NCBI GenBank assembly: GCA_022495995.1
Contig: JAFEMH010001365.1
Span: 248,001 to 312,000, forward strand
From: Adenophora triphylla var. japonica
Lineage: Eukaryota; Streptophyta; Magnoliopsida; Asterales; Campanulaceae
Length of the DNA stretch: 64,000 nucleotides
Direction of reading: 5' to 3'
Below the pieces are notes generated by a model. It was not told the DNA's origin. It worked only from the letters and a program-made list of their open reading frames with translations, and did no database searches. A program made the position numbers and the translations under genes. Each line of letters starts with the position of its first letter. Positions within the stretch are counted from its first letter, which is position 1. Shown piece by piece: positions 46,872-57,461 of this stretch.

Positions 46872-47156
46872 CTCCCTCCGTCCCGGAACAATCTTCACAC
46901 TTTCCCTTTTGGGCGTCCCAAAACTTACTTCACACATTTAAAACTTACCTAAAATGGAAAGGAATCTTTACTATTTCCTCCACTCATTCTCTCTCCTACA
47001 TTATTTTAATACTCACAACACCATTATAATTTACTATTCTCTCCACTCATTCTCTCTCCTATTTTATTTTCACACTCACAACACTTTCAATATAATACTC
47101 CCTCCTTAAAACTAGTGCAAACAGTGTTTGTGAAGTAAGTTCCGGGACGGAGGGAG
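46872..47156. mobile_element. Stowaway-like MITE, left unit
   Basis: Terminal inverted repeats CTCCCTCCGTCCCGGAAC and GTTCCGGGACGGAGGGAG, with TA at both sides (46870-46871, 47157-47158). 285 bp, no coding capacity. CTCCCTCCGT is the Stowaway/Tc1-mariner signature. Confidence 0.9.
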
Positions 47157-47231
47157 TATATGATATTATCAAATCTTAGTTTACAGACTCTCATAGGACT
47201 CTATTAAACTAAGATTTGATACTATCATATA

Positions 47232-47508
47232 CTCCCTCCGTCCCGTAATACTTGACACAGTTACTGTTCCGCACGGGAATTAAGGAAAAAGTAAAAAGGT
47301 TGATGTGTTGTGAGTGTAGATAGTTAAGTAGGAGAGAGAATGAGTGGAGAGAATAGTAAATTATAATGGTATTGTGAGTATTAAAATAATGTAGGAGAGA
47401 GAATGAGTGGAGGGAATAGTAAAGATTCTTTGCCATTTTAGGAAGTGTGACTTATCAGTGGGACGCCCAAAATAGAAATGTGTGTCAAGTATTGTGGGAC
47501 GGAGGGAG
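47232..47508. mobile_element. Stowaway-like MITE, right unit (opposite orientation)
   Basis: Starts CTCCCTCCGTCCCG and ends GGGACGGAGGGAG, flanked by TA. 277 bp. Its interior is the reverse complement of the left unit, with differences. Confidence 0.9.
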
Positions 47509-47693
47509 TATACATTAACATCCTAAGAATATGGGATTCTTAGCCATATATACAGTTGAGAATATCACAGTATAACAATCTTGATATCTTGTCTAATAGT
47601 TTAAAGGTTGATGGGAAAAAGAATTACTGTAATTTAAGATAAAGAACCTTGTTTGCAGCCTTAATATTTGATTCAAAAACAAACTGTGCGTTA

Positions 47694-48628
47694 ATAAATT
47701 GAAAAAGGAGTTGAGCAAGTCCTTTGCAATGAAGGACTTAGGACCGGCAAAACAGATTCTTGGGATGAAAATTTCAAGAGATCGAGTGAGTAGACAAATC
47801 TGGTTGTCCCAAGAAAAATATATTGAAAGGGTTCTCGAACGGTTCAAGATGAGCAAGGCTAAAATTGTGAGTACTCCACATGCGGGTCATTTCAAGTTAA
47901 GTTCCAAGCAATGTCCTACGAGTGAGAATGAGAAGGAAGCAATGAAGAATGTGCCTTAAGCATCCGCGGTTGGTAGCTTGATGTACGCCATGGTTTGCAC
48001 AAGGACGGATATAGCTCATGCCGTTAGAGTTGTAAGAAAACAACATTGGGCAGCCGTTAAATGGATTCTATGGTATCTAAGAGGTACTTCTAGAGTGTGT
48101 CTATGCTTCGGAAATAGCAAGGTCATACTTGATGGGTATGCCGATGCTAATATGGTGGGTGATGTCGACTCTAGGAAGTCAACCTCCGGATACATGATAA
48201 CCTTTGCTGGGGCAGCTGTTTCATGGCAATCTAGACATCAAAAATGTGTTGCTTTATCAACCACGGAAGTCGAATACATCGCTGCAACGGAAGCTTGCAA
48301 GGAGGTGTTATGGCTGAAGAAATTTTTTCAAGAATTGGGCTTGAAGCAAGAGAAGTATGTACTTTATTGTGATAGTCAAAGTGCAATCCATCTTTGCAAG
48401 AATCCTACTTTCCACTCAAGATCAAGACACATATATGTTCGACATCATTGGATTCGTGATGTTTTGGATTCAAAGTTGTTGGAGCTCGACAAAGTGCATA
48501 CGGATGATAATGGGTCCGACATGATGACAAAATACTTACCATATGAGAAGTTTGTTTTCTGTCGAAAAGAAGTGATGCAGATCGACAACAGATTTCGTAG
48601 AACTGGTGGATCGGCCGTGCAAGATTAA
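47694..48628 (+). pseudogene. Ty1/copia RT-RNase H fragment
   Basis: It reads FAMKDLGPAKQILGMKISRD, then RIWLSQEKYIERVLERF-like sequence, a TAA stop at 47957-47959, MYAMVCTRTDIAHAV, HWAAVKWILWYLRGT, RNase H (GYADANMVGDVDSRKSTSGY, STTEVEYIAATEACKE, YCDSQSAIHLCKNPTFHS). About 12 residues between AHAV and HWAAVK are missing (internal deletion). The RT palm is absent on the left. The C-terminus runs into the CGGCCGTGCA cluster. Confidence 0.88.
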
Positions 48629-48958
48629 AGACACGATCGTGCAGAGCGGCAGAAGTGATAGAGCGGCCGTGCAGTGTTATGGACTTAGCCGTGCAATGCT
48701 GTAAAGACTTAGAAACGGGCCTCAGTTGTTTTTTTGCTGGTTTTGGGCTTTGTTTTGCTGATGTTTTAAACATTTAGTTAGGGTATTTTAGTCTTTTCTT
48801 ATCCAATTCATTTTTAGGGTTTTCTTGAGAGTATTTAAACTTGTTTTATGGTTTTGAACAACTTAGACTTTGATTTTATGAAATAGAAAAAAGCTTTGGC
48901 TTAAATCATTGTTTCTGTTCTTTCCGTTCAGTCTATTCTCATACGGTTTTGGCTATCA
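48600..48958 (+). repeat. LTR segment upstream of the gypsy gag, left end unknown
   Basis: It ends GGCTATCA two bases before TGGTATCAG (48961), an initiator tRNA-Met primer site. Four decamers CGGCCGTGCA, CGATCGTGCA, CGGCCGTGCA and TAGCCGTGCA start at 48612, 48634, 48664 and 48686 (spacings 22, 30, 22). Confidence 0.65.
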
Positions 48959-48988
48959 TTTGGTATCAGTCTTCCTGGTTGATTAGCA

Positions 48989-50024
48989 ATGGCCGAACGA
49001 GGACGTGGTGGTCGTGGTAGGGGACGTGGAGCAGATCCCCAAGCAGATCAAATCCATCGTGAATGAGACCTACGTGATATCGAGAATGACGAATTGAGAA
49101 ACCAGATTCAATAGTTCCAACGTCGCCTTGCACGTTTGGAGGCTCCCACCGATGTGGGCTCTAATTCAGATGTGTCATCTGATGAGGGAGAATATGCAGA
49201 GGGGATCAATCCCTTCGCTCGAGGTCATGAACGTGAATACAGGTATGAGGCAGATCCTTCAAAGGATGTCGGCATGAAGATCGACATTCGGGAGTTTGAA
49301 GGTAAGGCACATCCGGATGAATTCATTGATTGGCTTAATACTGTTGAACATGTTTTTTATTTAAAACACAGAGTGATAGTAATAAAGTGAAAGTGGTTGC
49401 AATCAAATTGAAGAAGCATGCTTCAATTTGGTGGGAACATGTTAAGAAACAAAGGGTTAGAGAAGAGAAATCAAAGATTAAATCTTGGGATAAGATGAAG
49501 AAATTGCTGCGATGGAAATTCCTTCCTGAACACTATAGGCAGGAGTCCTTTCTTGATTATCAAAATTTGAAGCAGGGTGATATGACTGTCGAAGAGTTCA
49601 TAAAGGAGTTTGATCGTTTGCGGATGCGGTGTGATGTAGCAGAGGATGAACAAATGGTTACTCGCTTCCTGGGGGGACTATGCATTGATGTCTCAGAGGT
49701 GGTTCAATTGCAGCAGTACTGGACTTACGAGGATGTTTGTCGACTTGCTCTAAAGGTTGAGAAACAGTTGAAGAGAAAGAAGATTGTGAATCATTGGTAG
49801 GGTAAGGATTTTGCTAGTAATCGAGGGGGTGGGAGTTCAAGCACTCTCAAGGGGGTTACACCAGCAGTTCCGAAGGTACCGGCTGCAGCAAAACCTGGTT
49901 TAGTGCCTGAACCATTTAGGGGAAAACAACCCTCTAGATGTTTCAAATGTCATGGGCTCGGTCATCTACAAGATGAGTGTCCCAACCGACATGTTGTTGC
50001 ATTGATTGAGGATGAGATGCCAGT
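48989..50024 (+). pseudogene. gag: Ty3/gypsy gag, truncated by element D
   Basis: It begins MAERGRGGRGRGRGADPQAD, has stops near 49063 and 49110, then a long gag region: KIDIREFEGKAHPDEFIDWL, then a break at 49388, IWWEHVKKQRV, WDKMKKLLRWKFLPEHYRQE, DMTVEEFIKEFDRLRMRCDV, FLGGL. This is the retrotrans_gag fold of gypsy elements. After a TAG at 49798 the frame continues to a zinc knuckle CFKCHGLGHLQDECP (about 49940-49985). The reading is cut at 50024 by the LTR of D, and no gypsy pol is visible in the window. Confidence 0.85.
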
Positions 50025-51456
50025 GTTAGGAAATTGTATGTAACAATAAATAAGGCTTTCTTGAAATTAACGAAATAACAAATAATAAATGAACCATAAT
50101 AATAATTAATAGGACAGTGAATAGAGATAAATAGTAAATGCGGAAATTAAACCAAACCGAATATATATATAGGAAGTCGAGTCTTATGTTGGACACAATT
50201 TTCGCAAGAAGATATTGCCCTGCACTGGTGCTAACGGTTTCAGGTGGCAATCTTCTCTCAAGATAAAATGACTTATTATTATTGATAGAAGTACTTCAAA
50301 TCAATAACTCGGCGAACGCAACTGTGTTTGACACTTCCAGACTTTGAAGGAGACTTATGCAACAAGATGAATTATTTTCTAACAAATGTCGTTAAGAATT
50401 TCGTTGAATTATGTGACTGAATTCCAAATTCAGTTAGATATCTAACCGAGTTCGTTAACTCAGTTAAATATGTGAATATGTGCTTCTTGTGTGAAGAGAG
50501 AAGTGATTGTGAATGAATTGAGTTAGTTTGACAATCTGGTAGGGGCTATTTATAGTATATGAAGAGTTGTGGTACCTCTTGGAAATAACCACAATTGGTA
50601 CCCGATGGATCTGCACCGTTGGATCTAGGCTTGATGGAAGGCTGAGATCGCATGGGTGAACCCATCTTATCTGACCCATCTATTGGAACAGGTGCGGGTC
50701 GTGTCTCCAGCCCTAACCATTTGAACCTATTCCATGAACCATCCGACTTGACCTGGTTCATTGCACTTGGTGGAGCAGCAATGGGCCTCGGCCCATGCGC
50801 CCAAACCAAGTCCAATTGTCTGCCCATCACTGATTGGCCCAGACCCAACCCACTGGCCCAAACCGCCCAAGTACCTGAGCCTAGCCAGAACCGAACCATC
50901 AGCCGAATCTGGACCGAACCATATTTACCAAGCTTGAATCGACCGAACCTCCATAGAGCCGAACTTTGTCAAAAGTTTAAGTCTCCTAGCGACAATGCGA
51001 AGTGCAAAGTGCGCCCTAAACCGCCCATTCCGCCCTTCGCGCCCTTCGCGATTCTTGTGCCAATTTGATGCTAGTCCAAAATTAGCACTATTGGGTCACT
51101 AGTTATATGGATGGCCCAATGGTCCACTTGGTTGGCCCAAGGAGATAACAACTTGATGTCTCCTTCCTTGGATGGTTCCACTTAAAACAATCATTACTTT
51201 CCTTCTTAAAGCAATGTGGGATAACTCTTTCATATCCCATAAACTCTTCATAAACCCATTTTATTTTGCATACTTTGAGCATTTAATTTCTCATTCATCA
51301 CAAATTGGTTTTGAGGAAGTAAATATATCAAATTAATCTACTCCAAAAGTAGATTATTAATATGTAATCAATTTTCATTTTCCTAAAATGAAACCTTATG
51401 AAATTCTTGGTCAAAAGTAGGTTAAACCTCATTTTTCCAAAACCAAAATCCCAACG
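50025..51456 (-). repeat. 3' LTR of element D
   Basis: 1432 bp, starting TGTTAGG. It ends CCCAACG, where CA is expected. The adjacent 51457-51468 reads on the minus strand as the polypurine tract CATGTGGGGGAT. Confidence 0.75.
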
Positions 51457-51468
51457 ATCCCCCACATG

Positions 51469-52579
51469 AATGACAAATTAAATGCATGCATGAATGCAGA
51501 CTCGTCTAGAAGTTTCGTCGAACCATTATTGCATCGGGATAGGTAGCTTGTGGCCTTGAACCTCCCCTAGTGAAATACTATCAGATATACTAGCCATTCG
51601 GTAGTGCGATGCTTTGAAACGGTTATTGCATAGTGTATACCAAGACAATCGTACTCCCACAATAATAGCTCTAACACGTTTTGTTCGCACATTTTTGTCC
51701 ATTTTGGCCTTGGACCGTTCTTGATTTCATAAGTGTTTCATTTGAAGAGGCCTAATTGCTTCTCACTTATATAGGTGATCTCCTATAAAGAGTAACCTGC
51801 TATACTCCACCACTTAGGTATAGGAATCATTAAAAGCTTTAAGCTTACCCTCACCACACGTCATCAGGATTTTACTTTTAGCACTTGATGGCTTCCGAGA
51901 ATAGGTTATAATAGGTTTCAAGTTCACTATTAGAATATCCATAATTTAGTTGTCTCATTGAACCAAGGGCCTGGGATCTCCATTTCTCAAGGTTGAGTGT
52001 TATCTATGGATTTCTTTGTTTGTGTGTGTTTTAACCTCATTCCCCTTACCAAACAATTTGATCTCCTATTCATACCCATTGGTATGCGAATCCGATTTCG
52101 ACTTCACTTATCCGATATGTGAGTCCTAATTGAGATCAATTGTCTTATGGTATTATGTCTTTTGACCATTATGTCTAGACTTACCATACTGTTCTAAGCC
52201 TTTTCCTATTTCTCATTGTCGTCACAATGCTTTAGGACACGTAGGCATAAACTTATTCCAACAAGAAATCTTTTCCAAGAATTCATTAGACCATTCAGCT
52301 TTCCTTAAGCATTGTCTAAAACTATTAACTCAGATTCCTTATTGAATCGAGTTATCCATGTTGTCTTGGAAGACTACAATGACACCGCTCCTTCATCTAT
52401 TGTGAACACGTTTTCACTTTGGAGTTTATTTGTGTCTGATTCAATAAGTATATCCTTTTCATACTATTGAATATCTAATGTATTGTAATCCGTAATCACA
52501 ATCATATCTTTATGTACTCCAAGTACCATGATTGATTACTATTCCATTTAGACTTTTAGTCTTTGTAGGATGATTAGTC
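51469..52579 (-). pseudogene. 3' noncoding region and RNase H relic of D
   Basis: 52280-52450 aligns by eye with the RNase H part of C3 (56960-57090), for example ACTCAGATTCC and the segment around TGTGAACAC. No frame is open. The rest is probably the 3' untranslated region. Confidence 0.55.
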
Positions 52580-53110
52580 CTTTGAGTGATCAAATTCTCT
52601 TAGCAGTCAGTTTCTTTGAGTGGTTAGCATCTCTGTACAGATCCGACTTCTCGAGTTGTCAACATCTCTAAGTGGTCTGACTTTCCGAGTCTACCTTCTA
52701 GAGTATGCCTCTGAAGAATCTACTTTACAGGGTCTACCTCTCAAGAATCTACCTTCTTTAGACTTCTCAAGAATCTACTTATTCGAGAGTATATCTCATG
52801 AGAATTTATCTAACTCTCTTGACTCTACCATTTAAAGAGTTTGTCATTTTAAGAAACTATCTCTTCAGATTCTATATCTCGAGAGTCTATTTTTCGAGAT
52901 TCATTTGTCATGAGATATGCCTTTTCAAATTCACAAGTCTGTCTCGTTAGATTTATTTCTCAAGATTATTTTCCTTTAGAAATCCCTCTTTTGAATTATG
53001 TCTCCCTTGACTACAATTCTTGAAAGTCTACCTTTCCATCACCTATCTTTCAAGAGTGTTCCTTTTATAGATTCATCTTTCAATATTTTCCTTTAAGGAC
53101 CGATTTGCAA
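52580..53110. repeat. Degenerate short-unit array where RT should be
   Basis: Repeated variants of TCAAGAATCTACCTTCT, TCGAGAGTCTATT and TCAAGATTATT lie about every 17-25 bp. It stands between RNase H and integrase relics, the place of reverse transcriptase. No coding frame is present. Confidence 0.65.
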
Positions 53111-53469
53111 CCTAACGATTTGCATCCTAGAGGGAGATCAACCAACTTCCAAATATTGTACATATGATGAATTATTCATTTAACTGTTAATAACTTTCTC
53201 TAACAGTTTTCATTTAATTTTCTATCATAGAAAATAAGAACCGAAAGATTAGCTTCTTTTGTCCACAAAATGTGCCTACGTTTGTCTTCTTTAAGATGAA
53301 CTATTTGCACTTTCATAAGTTCTCTTACTAGAACTTATATGTTCATTTCAGTGAAATATAATCTAAAGAAATATCTAATTCCTCGCCTTTATCTTAAGTA
53401 CTTTTACTTCTAGCTTGTACCCCCACATTTGAGGTGTACCCTCACATTTTTAAGGTATTTATAACATGG

Positions 53470-54823
53470 CTTACGATTATCCTATAATTCGTAAGGAGTT
53501 TTATCAATTCCTTTCTTCGGTATCTTATTAAGAATGTAGTTCGACGAGAGTATTGCTAACCCCACAATTTGTTGGTTAAGCCTGAACCTTGCATTCATCA
53601 TTTCCATAAGAGTATGATTCTTGCGTTCAGCTACTCCGTTAGATTTGAGGTGTATAAGTCTTCAAACAGAGCAACATATTATCCCCATCTATCACTTTGA
53701 ATCTTCTTAATCTTTATATTAAGTTGGTTCTCAACTTCATTCTTATAAGTCTGGAAAGCCTCCAAGGCTTCATCCTTTCTTATCAAGAGATATTTATAAC
53801 AATATCTTGTGCAACCGTTTATAAAGTAATTAAATACTTTTTCCCACCTTGAGTTTGCACTAACTTTAGATCACAATTATTCGTGTGAGCTAACTCAAGA
53901 GGTATCGTGTTTCTTATTAATGAAGAAAATGATGACTTAGTTATTTCAGCTTCCACTCAAATTTCACACTTGTTAGTTGAATCGAATTTATTCATAAGAA
54001 TTAATGCTTGACTCACTAACTTCTTAATTTTGTTGAAATTCAAGTAACCTAATTTACATGCCATAAATTAGAACCTTCCAAAAGGTAAACATAAGAAACA
54101 CTGCTGTTATTTGTCTCTAGGCAAGGTACCATTTACCAAGAAATACAATTTTATCTGACTTAAACACTTGTCTAAATCCATCCTCGCTCAACATTGATCT
54201 GGAAACTAGGTTCTTGCGAATGTCTGGGACATGAAGCACATTCACGAGAGTCAGTTCTCTGTCTGAAGTCATCTTCAGCACAACCCTTCTTAGTCCCACA
54301 AAGTTGGAAGTAATAGAGTTTCTCATTTACACCTTCCTTCCATTGAAAGGAGTGTATGATGGGAAGCTCTCTTTATTGGCACATAGTTGGTGGGTAGCTC
54401 CAGCTCTAGTGTCTATCCACCATTCTCTAGGGTTGACCCCTCAAATTGCTAAGTTGGCTTCAAACCCCATTAATTCTCAATCAAGCCTATTCAACCTTAT
54501 GTTGACGTTGGCTTTGATTCATGTTGTGCATTTACCTTCTTGGAATATGACAATCTCTTGCTACGTGACATGAGTTTACCACATCTGCATCAGATCTTGG
54601 AACCGGTTTCTTGAACCTTTAAAGGTTCGTTCCAAAGAGTTCCACAACTCTTTGGCTGTCTCCACGAGACATTTCTTTCGGTAACGACATTACTTAGCCC
54701 ACTCAATATGTATATACTACATATGAGATTTCTATGATGCCATGCCTCTTCGATTATCTGTCTTTGTGGATCTGGATCGTCCTCCCGGATAGCTGGGTTA
54801 TCTTCTTCTACGAACTTCTTCAC
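53470..54823 (-). pseudogene. Integrase, protease and gag relics of D
   Basis: 53480-53900 aligns with the integrase core of C3 (58660-59030) but has stops. 54326-54117 keeps an open frame with SITSNFVGLRRVVLKMTSDR and LVNVLHVPDIRKNLVSRSML, the protease to pre-integrase region. 54823-54590 is a gag relic (MKKFVEEDNPAIREDDPDPQ, WHHRNLICSIYILSGLSNVV). The order on the minus strand is correct for copia. Confidence 0.75.
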
Positions 54824-54896
54824 ACAGAGGGTGGTTATCCCGGATGGCCATGTAATCTTCTTCTACTTCAGACTGAGAGTGGTCTACATGTATAAC

Positions 54897-56124
54897 TGTT
54901 GGAATAACTATTACAAAATCTCTGCTGGAAATATAGAAACTAATTTAAAACAGAAATAGAAAATACAAGAGAAGAAAATGAATTTGTCGCTGTCCGAGTC
55001 GTGTGAAAACACACTCTCCTTAAGACAAATTACGCCCCCTCACCACGTTGTGCTTGAGTTGTTACGGAACGCTTGCCTCCCAGGATGAAACGGAGTAACC
55101 GGAAGGTGGTTGCACAATTAGACCTCCGGCGAACTGAAGTTGATGCTTGAACTTTATCACCACGAATGCAATGCAAGGAGGCCAAAGGGAAGATGAACAA
55201 TATGCTGCGAAATGATTGTGGAGATTGTGAAAAACTGTATGTTTTCCCTTGTGGTTGTGTTCTATTTATATATTTTCCTCATAGGAAAACTTCCCAACAA
55301 ATTAAAACCACACTTTTAATTTGCTCAATCAATATTGCAATTATAAACTCCATAGAAAACTGCCCAACAAATTAAAACCATGTTTTTAATTTGTTCAATC
55401 AATATTGCAATTATAAATAATGAATTTGCAATTTATTTCGGCAGTTACATGAGCGAGCAGCTTTACGGGAACCGATTCTTTGAACGAGGCGCCCGCCTCG
55501 ACCCGCTGAGCGCCGCCTCGTTGGTGCACAAACGGGGCAGCCCCTTCTGGACTCCAGGCGCCCGCCACGGGAAAGCCAGGCGCCCGCCTCGGGCTGTCTC
55601 ACATGGGTGGCACCTACTGTCCTCCAGGCGGCCGCTTCACCTAGGTCCAGGCGCCCGCCTCACCGCCAGAAACATTGGGTCAAGTTTTGGAAAAAAAATA
55701 TGCAAAAAGTGGGCTCGCGCGGACAGGCTATTTCGGAGCTACATTCGTGTCCGCAGGACGCGCACGCACATGAGTTCGGTAGTCCGAAGCCTATTTCGGT
55801 CCATGATTTGCACCCCCTGCTTTGTGCGCGAGAGAGAAACCTCTATGTACCACAATCTTACTCCCTACCAAAGTGTAGGAGTATTTAAACTTAGCCACTT
55901 TTTCATCTTTTTCCAATGTGGGATAACCACATTTTACCCATTTCAACCCATTAACTTTGAGCCTTCATATCTCATTCATTTCTCAACCATTTTTGACAAA
56001 TGAATATATGATTTCAATGTACTCATGGAGTAGAACACAATCCAACAATCAATTTGTCATTTTAACAAATAACAAATTAAGAAAATAACTCATTATTTCC
56101 TTCAAAACACACTTTTTTCCAACA
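54897..56124 (-). repeat. 3' LTR of C3
   Basis: Starts TGTTGGAATAAC, ends TTCCAACA. The adjacent 56125-56136 reads on the minus strand as the polypurine tract TTCATGTGGGGAT. Confidence 0.94.
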
Positions 56125-56136
56125 ATCCCCACATGA

Positions 56137-56649
56137 AGGAATAATGCGGAATTGGTGATAAAGCCCGGCAGACGAAAACTTGCATACGAAGATGTGGGAA
56201 TGCCCATTGAATCTTCGCTCGTACAAGCATATTTACTCTACTCGCAAATCGATAGACGCGATGTCCTTGAATCGTTATGCTTTTATGTAGCCGATCATAT
56301 GCTTGACACAAGTATCGTCCTCACATACTTCAATTCTCATAGCTATGTTCAATCATGGCCACCGAACATACGCACAGTTCTGCGAGAGGGTCTAAGAAAT
56401 GAGCCTCAAACAATTCTCCTTGAAGCGGCCCCACTTCTCTCTCACATAGGTGATTTCTTAAAGGTAACCCGTATTACCCCGCTCGAATTTTCGACGCGTA
56501 AGAATCATTAAAAGCCATAGGCTTATCCTTGTCCTTTCGGGATGTCACTAATAGGAATGGACTTGGGGTAGATTCCCCCACAGTGACGCTACAAGTCTTT
56601 TAACAGTTAGGTTGTCCCATTGAATCTAGTTCTTGGGATCTCCGGTCAT
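56137..56649 (-). other. 3' noncoding region of C3
   Basis: The region between the RNase H stop and the polypurine tract. A 119-codon frame on the plus strand (56152-56511) shows no domain and is probably chance. Confidence 0.6.
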
Positions 56650-57461
56650 CTAGATTGGGTTTTCCGCCGTGTTTAACTTTTCGAGAGGCTTTAGTCCCAT
56701 TCCCCTCGTCGAGCTTTCAACTAACTCTCTATTTAACCCTTTGGTTAACGGATCCGCTAAATTTTCCTTTGACTTAACATAGTCAATGTATATTGTGCCA
56801 GTTGAGAGTAGTTGTCTAATGGTATTATGTCTTCGACGAATGTGTCTAGACTTACCATTATACATATGATTGTGTGCCCTTCCAATCGCGATTGGCTATC
56901 ACAATGTATACATATTGATGGCACGGGCTTCGTCCATCTTGGAATATCTTCTATAAATTGGCGTAGCCACTCGGCTTCTTCACCACATTTATCTAACGCT
57001 ATAAACTCAGATTCCATCGTGGATCTAGCTATAACCGTTTGTTTAGAAGATTTTCATGATATAGCTGCTCCTGCTAATGTGAATACAAATCCGCTCGTAG
57101 ACCTTGAGTCTTTTATATCGGATATCCAATTAGCATCGCTATACCCTTCAATTACCGCTGGATGTCTAGTATAGTGTAAAGCATAATCGCGAGTATATCT
57201 TAAGTACCTTAGTACTCTCACTATACCATTCCAATGTTCCGCTCCGGGATTACTTGTATACCGACTCAGTTTGCTAACCGTGTAAGCAATATCTGGTCTA
57301 GTACAACTCATCAAGTACATTAGACTTCCAATGATTCTCGAGTATTCAACTTGAGAAACTGTGTCACCTCTATTCTTTGATAGATGTTGACTCATGTCTA
57401 TTGGGGTTCTAGCAATAGCTAAGTCATCCTTCTTTGAATTTCTCAAGAATTTTATCCACAT
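56650..57461 (-). pseudogene. RT end and RNase H of C3 with lesions
   Basis: Continuation of pol after a 1-bp insertion near 57430. Segment 57461-57054 has [43 protein letters not shown]-to-TGA change after AGAAIS (about 57049) stops it. Segment 57017-56757 has MESEFIALDKCGEEAEWLRQ and HCDSQS, then a 1-bp loss near 56888. Segment 56865-56650 ends in MYNGKSRHIRRRHNTIRQLL and LADPLTKGLNREL. RNase H activity is lost as read. Confidence 0.88.

Larger units (their letters stand above)
46770..47604. repeat. Large inverted repeat (about 835 bp) containing two MITEs
   Basis: Left arm 46770-47180 and right arm 47205-47604 pair over most of their length. The outer 100 bp arms (for example GGCTAAGAATCCCATATTCT) are nearly perfect reverse complements, the two Stowaway-like units face each other, and the centre (47157-47231) is a 25-bp stem with a loop of about 22 bp. 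Confidence 0.9.

Noticed and set aside
55380..56003. 207-codon plus-strand frame in the C3 LTR
   Set aside because: It lies within the LTR, opposite to the element genes, and the second LTR copy does not keep the same frame.
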